This document shows positions 5,321 through 10,000 of a DNA stretch of 10,000 nucleotides, piece after piece (position 1 is the first letter of the stretch; each line of letters starts with the position of its first letter). This DNA comes from Asticcacaulis sp. GTDB lineage: Bacteria; Pseudomonadota; Alphaproteobacteria; Caulobacterales; Caulobacteraceae. The notes beneath the pieces are model-generated. The model worked only from the letters and a program-made list of their open reading frames with translations, was not told the origin of the DNA and did not search any database. The stretch lies in the NCBI RefSeq assembly GCF_020217185.1, contig NZ_JAIWNX010000199.1, positions 1 through 10,000 on the forward strand, given 5' to 3'. The position numbers were made by a program, and so were the translations under genes.

Positions 5321-8194
5321 ATGAAACCCTATATCTACGCCTCGACGCTGGTCGTCGCCCTGATGGCCTCCACGGCGCTGGCCGGGACCTACAGCCGCAC
5401 CGATACAGGCATTGTGGTCAGGCCGGATACCGGCACGGCGAAGGAAATCCGCCTCAATGTCATCAGCGACTCGATCATTCAGGTGGTCGGCGTCGATGAC
5501 CCGGCGCGCGAACAACTGCCGTCGCTGATGGCCGTCGCCAAGCCGGACGGCAAGTTCACCGTGTCCGACGGCAAGGGTACCGTCACCCTTAAGGCCGCCG
5601 CCGCCTCGGCGCAGGTGGACCTGACGACCGGCCGCCTGACCTTCTTCAACGCCAAGGGCCAGCCGGTGCTGAAAGAAGTCAAGAGCGCCATCACCCCGGT
5701 GACGGTCGAGGGTAAATCCTATGTCGCCACCAGCGCCCAGTTCAACCCCGGCACGACCGAGGCCTTCTACGGTCTGGGGCAGCACCAGAACGCCCAGATG
5801 AACCTCAATGGCGAAGACATCGAACTGCGCCAGCACAATATGGATATCGGCATCCCCTTCGTGGTGTCGGATAAGAATTACGGCGTGCTGTGGGACAACA
5901 ATTCGGTCACGCGCTTTGGCAATCCGGTGCGCTTCGGTCTGGCCAGCCGCGATCTGAAACTGACGGCGCTCGATGGTTCCAAAGGTCTGACTGCCAAATA
6001 CTATGTCGATGACAAGCTTATCCTGACGCGCGTTGAGCCTGACATCCGCTATCAGTTCCTGAGCGATGTCGATAAGTACTGGCCGACCGATCCGGCCCTG
6101 AGCAAGGCCGCGACGACGGGCAAAACCGTCAAGGTCGTCTGGGAAGGCTCGGCCACCTCGGACACGCCGGGCGTGCACAAGATGCGCCTGTTTGCCTCGG
6201 ACTATGTGACGATGAAGGTCGATGGCAAGACGATCTTCGATCACGGCATCTGGCGCATGGGCTGGAACGCCTGGTACAACAATTTCGAGCAGACTTTCGC
6301 CAAGAACAAGCCGGTCAAGTTCCACGTCGAATGGCTGCCGTCGGGCGGCCTGATCTCGCTGCACCATTCCAACCCGGAACCGGCGGCGGACAAGCACTCG
6401 CTGCGCTTCACCTCTGAGGCGGGCACGGGCCTGACGTACTATTTCATCTCTGCCGACAGCCTTGAAGGCGTCATTTCCGGTTATCACACCGTCACCGGCA
6501 AGCCGCCGATGATGCCGAAATGGGCCTATGGCTTCTGGCAGTCGCGCCAGCGCTACGAGACGCAGGATCAGCTTCTGGGGGTGCTCAAGACCTATCGCGA
6601 CAACAAGTGGCCGATCGACAATATCGTGCAGGACTGGTTCTACTGGCCCGAAGACCAGTGGGGCAGCCACAAGTTCGATCCCGTACGCTTCCCTGATCCG
6701 CAAAAGCTGGTCGATGAGGTGCACAAGCAGAACGCCCGCATCATGATTTCGATCTGGGGCAAGTTCTATCCCAATACCGACAACTATAAGGAGCTGGACG
6801 CCAAGGGCTATATGTGGCGCCGCAATGTCGAACTGGGTGCTAAGGACTGGGTGGGGCCGGGCTATCTCAACAGCCACTATTCGCCCTATAATCAGGAAGC
6901 GCGCGACATCTATTACCGCCAGATGAAGGAAGGTCTGGCCAAGTACGGCTTTGACGCCTGGTGGATGGACAATACTGAGCCGGACGTGCGCTCCAACACC
7001 AGCCCGGAGGAGTTTGCCGAGCTGATCACCCCGACCCAGATGGGGCCGGGCGCGCTGGTCCACAACGCCTATTCGACCATGAGTTCTCAGGCCGTCTATG
7101 AGGGCCTCAAAGCCGATCAGCCGGACAAGCGTCAGTTCATCCTGACCCGTTCGGGCTTTGCCGGCGTGCAGCGTAACGCCGCCGCCCTGTGGTCGGGTGA
7201 TGTCGTCGGCACCTGGGACAATCTGTACGATCAGATTTCGGCGGGCGTACAGACCGGCTTCTCCGGCGTGCCCAACTGGACGCACGATATCGGCGGCTAT
7301 GCGCAGGAAACGCGCTTTCAGGGCAAGGATGTCGGGGCGCTTCAGGAAAACCGCGCCGCCGGTGGCACGGGCACGGCTGAGGACCTGAAGGAATGGCGTG
7401 AGCTGAACCAGCGCTGGTGGCAGTTCGGGGCCTTCTCGCCGCTGTTCCGCTCGCACGGCGAAGGCGTGAAGCGCGAAATCCACGAAATCTCGCCGCCGGG
7501 TTCGCCCATGCGCGCCAACATGGTGTGGTTCCTTGAGCTGCGTTACCGCCTGATGCCGTACATCTATTCGGCGGCCGCGGACGCCCATTACGAGTCGGCC
7601 CCGATCATGCGCGGCTTTGCGCTGGACTTCCCGACGGATGCCCGGGGGAAGGACGTCAAGGACGCCTATATGTTCGGTAAGTCGATCCTCGTTGCGCCGA
7701 TCACCACGTATCAGGCCACCTCACGCAGCGTCTATTTCCCGGCGGGAACCAATTGGTACAACGCCTATACGGGCGAGATGGTGAAGGGCGGTCAGACGCA
7801 GACCGTCGCGGCTCCGCTCGATCAGTTGCCGCTGTTCGTGAAGGCGGGGGCAATCCTGCCAATGGGTCCGGTCATGCAGTATGTCGATGAAAAGCCGGAC
7901 GCGCCGCTGACGATCAATGTCTATACGGGTGCCGATGGCCGCTACAGCCTCTATGAGGACGATGGCGTGTCGAATGGCTATGAGAAGGGCAAGTTCACCC
8001 GCATCCCGTTCAGCTATAATGACAAGACCGGCGAACTGACCATCGGGGCGCGCACGGGCCAGTACGATAAGATGGTGGCGGCGCGGACCTTCAAGGTGCG
8101 CTTCCTGAAGGCGGGCGACAAGACGACCGACTTCGACGCCCCGGCCATCAGCGTCGCCTATTCGGGCAATGCGGTGAAGGTGAAGCGGCCTTAG
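5321..8194 (+). CDS. Exported GH31 alpha-xylosidase with PA14-like insert
   Basis: This 957-residue enzyme is predicted to remove alpha-1,6-xylose from the non-reducing end of xyloglucan oligosaccharides in the periplasm. The ATG follows GGGAG (5309-5313) by 7 bases and opens a signal peptide with probable cleavage after ALA (residue 21). An N-terminal beta-sandwich contains FYGLGQ and is interrupted at about residues 222-350 by a PA14-like domain (start GLTAKYYVDDKL). The catalytic barrel runs from about 395 to 740: candidate nucleophile Asp550 is in WWMDNTEPD, candidate acid/base Asp627 in ALWSGD, followed by HDIGGY and LFRSHGEG. A C-terminal beta region includes a DUF5110-like segment near 860-930 (YSLYEDDG). 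GH31 with a PA14 insert is the layout of Cellvibrio japonicus Xyl31A, which acts on xyloglucan. The GH35 neighbour supports this. A GH31 alpha-glucosidase is the main alternative. Confidence 0.92.
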   Translation: MKPYIYASTLVVALMASTALAGTYSRTDTGIVVRPDTGTAKEIRLNVISDSIIQVVGVDDPAREQLPSLMAVAKPDGKFTVSDGKGTVTLKAAAASAQVDLTTGRLTFFNAKGQPVLKEVKSAITPVTVEGKSYVATSAQFNPGTTEAFYGLGQHQNAQMNLNGEDIELRQHNMDIGIPFVVSDKNYGVLWDNNSVTRFGNPVRFGLASRDLKLTALDGSKGLTAKYYVDDKLILTRVEPDIRYQFLSDVDKYWPTDPALSKAATTGKTVKVVWEGSATSDTPGVHKMRLFASDYVTMKVDGKTIFDHGIWRMGWNAWYNNFEQTFAKNKPVKFHVEWLPSGGLISLHHSNPEPAADKHSLRFTSEAGTGLTYYFISADSLEGVISGYHTVTGKPPMMPKWAYGFWQSRQRYETQDQLLGVLKTYRDNKWPIDNIVQDWFYWPEDQWGSHKFDPVRFPDPQKLVDEVHKQNARIMISIWGKFYPNTDNYKELDAKGYMWRRNVELGAKDWVGPGYLNSHYSPYNQEARDIYYRQMKEGLAKYGFDAWWMDNTEPDVRSNTSPEEFAELITPTQMGPGALVHNAYSTMSSQAVYEGLKADQPDKRQFILTRSGFAGVQRNAAALWSGDVVGTWDNLYDQISAGVQTGFSGVPNWTHDIGGYAQETRFQGKDVGALQENRAAGGTGTAEDLKEWRELNQRWWQFGAFSPLFRSHGEGVKREIHEISPPGSPMRANMVWFLELRYRLMPYIYSAAADAHYESAPIMRGFALDFPTDARGKDVKDAYMFGKSILVAPITTYQATSRSVYFPAGTNWYNAYTGEMVKGGQTQTVAAPLDQLPLFVKAGAILPMGPVMQYVDEKPDAPLTINVYTGADGRYSLYEDDGVSNGYEKGKFTRIPFSYNDKTGELTIGARTGQYDKMVAARTFKVRFLKAGDKTTDFDAPAISVAYSGNAVKVKRP

Positions 8195-8209
8195 GTCTCC
8201 GTTCCTTAT

Positions 8210-8328
8210 ACCTCCCCGGCTTGCCGGGGAGGACCGCTGCCGCAGGGCGCGGTGGTGGAACCTGAAACGCGGCTGATCAGCCGCTAAGCCCCTCCGTCAC
8301 CGCGCTTCGCGCGGTGCCACCTCTCCCG
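8210..8328. repeat. Second hairpin-rich intergenic repeat, reaching into the DUF1365 gene
   Basis: Three strong palindromes lie in about 120 bases: CCTCCCCGG/CCGGGGAGG with a CTTG loop (8211-8232), the perfect 16-base GCGGCTGATCAGCCGC (8269-8284), and CACCGCGC/GCGCGGTG with a TTC loop (8298-8316). The flanking phrases CCCCTCCGTCACCGCGC and GGTGCCACCTC are of a kind common between genes in alphaproteobacteria. The sequence family differs from that at 5189-5300. It sits between convergent genes, so the hairpins may serve as terminators for both the GH31 and DUF1365 units. Its right part overlaps the last codons of the DUF1365 gene. Confidence 0.65.
8211..8232. terminator. Strong GC hairpin after the GH31 gene
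   Basis: A 9-bp perfect stem with a 4-base loop begins 16 bases after the GH31 stop codon. It could end or stabilise the GH35-GH31 transcript. There is no T-run after it (GACCGCTG follows), so a classical intrinsic terminator is doubtful. Confidence 0.35.
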
Positions 8329-9136
8329 GCACGTCGGGGGCGTAAGACGGCAGAGCCTGTCCCACGCTGAAGACATCCGGGACCTGTTTGGGGCCGGGGC
8401 GGTATTTGACGCCCTTGAGCCAGATTTTCAGCGCTTCCCAGTGGATACCCCACACGACCTTTAAGGTCATCAGCGGCATGGTTAGGAAGTATTTCATCAG
8501 CACGCGGTCGTTCAGCGCCTCGCGTTGGGCATTAAAGCTCGCCACCAGCATCTTTTCGCGGCCTTCGGGGCGCACCTGCTCCAGTAAAATACGCAGGCCA
8601 AAGCGCGCTTCCGGCGGCGTCAGATCGAAGCTGTAGGCCATGTCCATATCCATGAACGGCGAGACGTGCAGCCGCTTGTCCGCTGCCTGATGCAGGCGGC
8701 CCTTGTCCTGCACCGGCAGGACGTAGCAATGGCGGTCGCCGAAGGTGTTGTTGACCTGATAGACCACGGCGCGCAGGTCGCCATCGGCCTTTTCGACGAA
8801 ATAGAGGCTGATCGGGTTGAAGACGAAGCCCATAACGCGCGGCATGGCCAGCAGGAACAACCGGTCACCGGGCTCATAAAGGCCCTGAGGCGTCAGAAAG
8901 GCAATGATCCGTTCACGCAGCGGCGTGGCCGTGTCGCCCCGGACCGGACCGTGGTCACGCTCGTAAAAGCCCAGCAGATTAAAACGGTTGAGGCCGAGCG
9001 TCTTTAACGGTTTGAGGCTTTGATCGAGGTGGTCGAGATCGAACAGGATCTGAAACACCGAATATTCCAGATGGTGCACCTTGGGCGCAAAGCGGTGGTG
9101 CATGACGGGGCCGGCATAGAGGGCCGGGCGCATCAT
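8297..9136 (-). CDS. DUF1365 domain-containing protein
   Basis: The protein has 279 residues, a usual length for DUF1365. Family hallmarks are visible: an N-terminal ALYAGPVMHHRFAPKVHHLEY (shown at residues 5-25 with His13, His14, His21, His22), FNPISLYF at 106-113, NNTFGDRHCYVL at about 129-140 and LHVSPFMDMD at 156-165. No signal peptide or clear membrane segment is seen. The reaction is not established. The family usually sits with a FAD-dependent amine-oxidase-like protein and a cyclopropane-fatty-acid-synthase-like methyltransferase, which suggests membrane lipid modification. The start overlaps the stop of the FAD gene by four bases (ATGA), which indicates translational coupling; a second ATG follows immediately. 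The last residues, about PGEVAPREAR, and the stop are encoded inside an intergenic repeat, so the tail is probably not conserved. Confidence 0.92.
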   Translation of the reverse strand: MMRPALYAGPVMHHRFAPKVHHLEYSVFQILFDLDHLDQSLKPLKTLGLNRFNLLGFYERDHGPVRGDTATPLRERIIAFLTPQGLYEPGDRLFLLAMPRVMGFVFNPISLYFVEKADGDLRAVVYQVNNTFGDRHCYVLPVQDKGRLHQAADKRLHVSPFMDMDMAYSFDLTPPEARFGLRILLEQVRPEGREKMLVASFNAQREALNDRVLMKYFLTMPLMTLKVVWGIHWEALKIWLKGVKYRPGPKQVPDVFSVGQALPSYAPDVPGEVAPREAR

Positions 9137-10000
9137 TCCGCCGCCTCCAGTTGGGCGCGGGCCGGTTGCCAGAAGATGCGCGAGCGGCCCCAGTCAAAGG
9201 CCCACGGGCGCGAAACGCCGCTGATGGCCTCGGCAACTGCCAGACCCGATTGCAGGCCGTCCTCATGGAAGCCCGCGCCGAAATAGGCCCCGCAGAACCA
9301 GGTACGGTTGACGCCCTGTAAGGCTCCCAACTGCGTCTGGGCGGCGATGGCGGCCTGATCGAACAGGGGGTGGTCGAACATCATGCGCTTGATCACCTTG
9401 TCTTCGGCGATTGGTGTTACGGGGTTGAGCGTCACGAACACGTCCCGACCCGGCAGGTTTTGCAGCAGGTTCATCCAGTAGGTGACGCACAGCATACGCC
9501 CTGCCGTCATCTCATCCTTGCGGCCGATATAGTTCCAACTGGCCCAGGCGTGGCGGCGGCGCGGCATCAGGCTGGCGTCGGTGTGCATCACCACTTCGTT
9601 GTCGGTGTAGCGGAAGGCCGACAGCACCTTAGCTTCCTGCGGTGTGGCATTGTCGCCCAGTATACGTAAAGTGTCGTGGGCGTGGGTGGCGAACACCACC
9701 TCATCGAAGTGATGAACCTCGCCGTGCGTATCGGTCAGGGTGACGCCCTCGGCGTGGCGTTCGGCCCGCACAATGGCGCAGCCGGTGCGGATGCGGTGTG
9801 TAAAGGGTTCGATCAGGCGCTCGACATAGGCCTGTGAGCCCCCGGTGACCGTGCGCCACTGGATGCGTTCGGCCAGATTGAGCTTCAGCAGGCCATGGTT
9901 TTCAAAGAAATTCATGAAGGCGCGGAACGGATAGTCCATGACCTCGGCGGCGGAGGTGGACCAGATGGCGGCGGCCTGCGGCACCAGATGGTCCTCGATA
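9133..10000 (-). CDS. FAD-dependent oxidoreductase, amine-oxidase-like (5' partial)
   Basis: The frame is open to the right edge, so only the C-terminal 289 residues or so are present and the N-terminal Rossmann GxGxxG motif lies outside. The visible part reads as the family of short flavin amine-oxidase-like proteins: EDHLVPQAAAIWST, NHGLL, WRTVTGGSQAYV, and VVFATHAHDTLRIL, which is the substrate/FAD domain crossover. The C-terminal FAD contact is WFCGAYFGAGFHEDGLQSG. These proteins are often annotated as NAD/FAD-binding or amine oxidase, but their true substrate is probably a lipid rather than an amine. The four-base overlap with the DUF1365 gene marks a conserved operon. A methyltransferase of the cyclopropane-synthase type might be expected nearby, but none is in the window. 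Confidence 0.9.
   Translation of the reverse strand, partial: IEDHLVPQAAAIWSTSAAEVMDYPFRAFMNFFENHGLLKLNLAERIQWRTVTGGSQAYVERLIEPFTHRIRTGCAIVRAERHAEGVTLTDTHGEVHHFDEVVFATHAHDTLRILGDNATPQEAKVLSAFRYTDNEVVMHTDASLMPRRRHAWASWNYIGRKDEMTAGRMLCVTYWMNLLQNLPGRDVFVTLNPVTPIAEDKVIKRMMFDHPLFDQAAIAAQTQLGALQGVNRTWFCGAYFGAGFHEDGLQSGLAVAEAISGVSRPWAFDWGRSRIFWQPARAQLEAAE

Noticed and set aside
5204..7588. A 794-residue open frame antisense to the GH31 gene
   Set aside because: It has no motif and a shadow-type composition, and it begins inside a repeat; the opposite strand has complete GH31 motifs and a signal peptide.

Overview
The window looks like a chromosomal segment of an alphaproteobacterium of the Caulobacterales, most likely Asticcacaulis or a close relative. 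This rests on the high-GC coding style, a CckA-type cell-cycle kinase, Caulobacterales-like polysaccharide genes and hairpin-rich intergenic repeats. The genus is inferred; no rRNA or other taxonomic marker is present.

Layout: (1) 2-1879 (+) is the 3' part of a CckA-like hybrid histidine kinase, running in from the left edge. (2) 1857-3143 (-) is a probable two-gene operon: a FadR/DgoR-like GntR regulator, then a small protein resembling DUF6968. Its distal gene overlaps the end of cckA by 23 bp, tail to tail. (3) 3144-3519 is an AT-richer divergent control region with a LacI-type operator palindrome, a candidate -10 element and a potentially structured leader. (4) 3520-8194 (+) holds two exported glycosidases: a GH35 beta-galactosidase with a DUF5597-like C-terminus, and a GH31 alpha-xylosidase with a PA14-like insert. 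Hairpin-rich repeats follow each gene. (5) 8297-10000 (-) is a tightly coupled pair, a FAD-dependent amine-oxidase-like protein (cut by the right edge) and a DUF1365 protein.

How the genes work together: the GH35/GH31 pair matches the side-chain-trimming part of xyloglucan utilization loci such as that of Cellvibrio japonicus. The galactosidase would remove terminal galactose from xyloglucan oligosaccharides and the xylosidase would then remove the exposed alpha-xylose, both in the periplasm. The palindrome upstream of GH35 suggests control by a LacI-family repressor encoded outside the window. The divergent GntR regulator is a second candidate. The TonB-dependent receptor and endoglucanase expected in such a locus are not in view. 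The FAD/DUF1365 pair resembles a conserved proteobacterial cluster often found with cyclopropane-fatty-acid-synthase-like methyltransferases and linked to membrane lipid modification.

No tRNA, rRNA, CRISPR array, insertion sequence or prophage gene was seen. The most unusual items are the potentially structured leader before GH35 and the intergenic repeat that supplies the last codons and stop of the DUF1365 gene.
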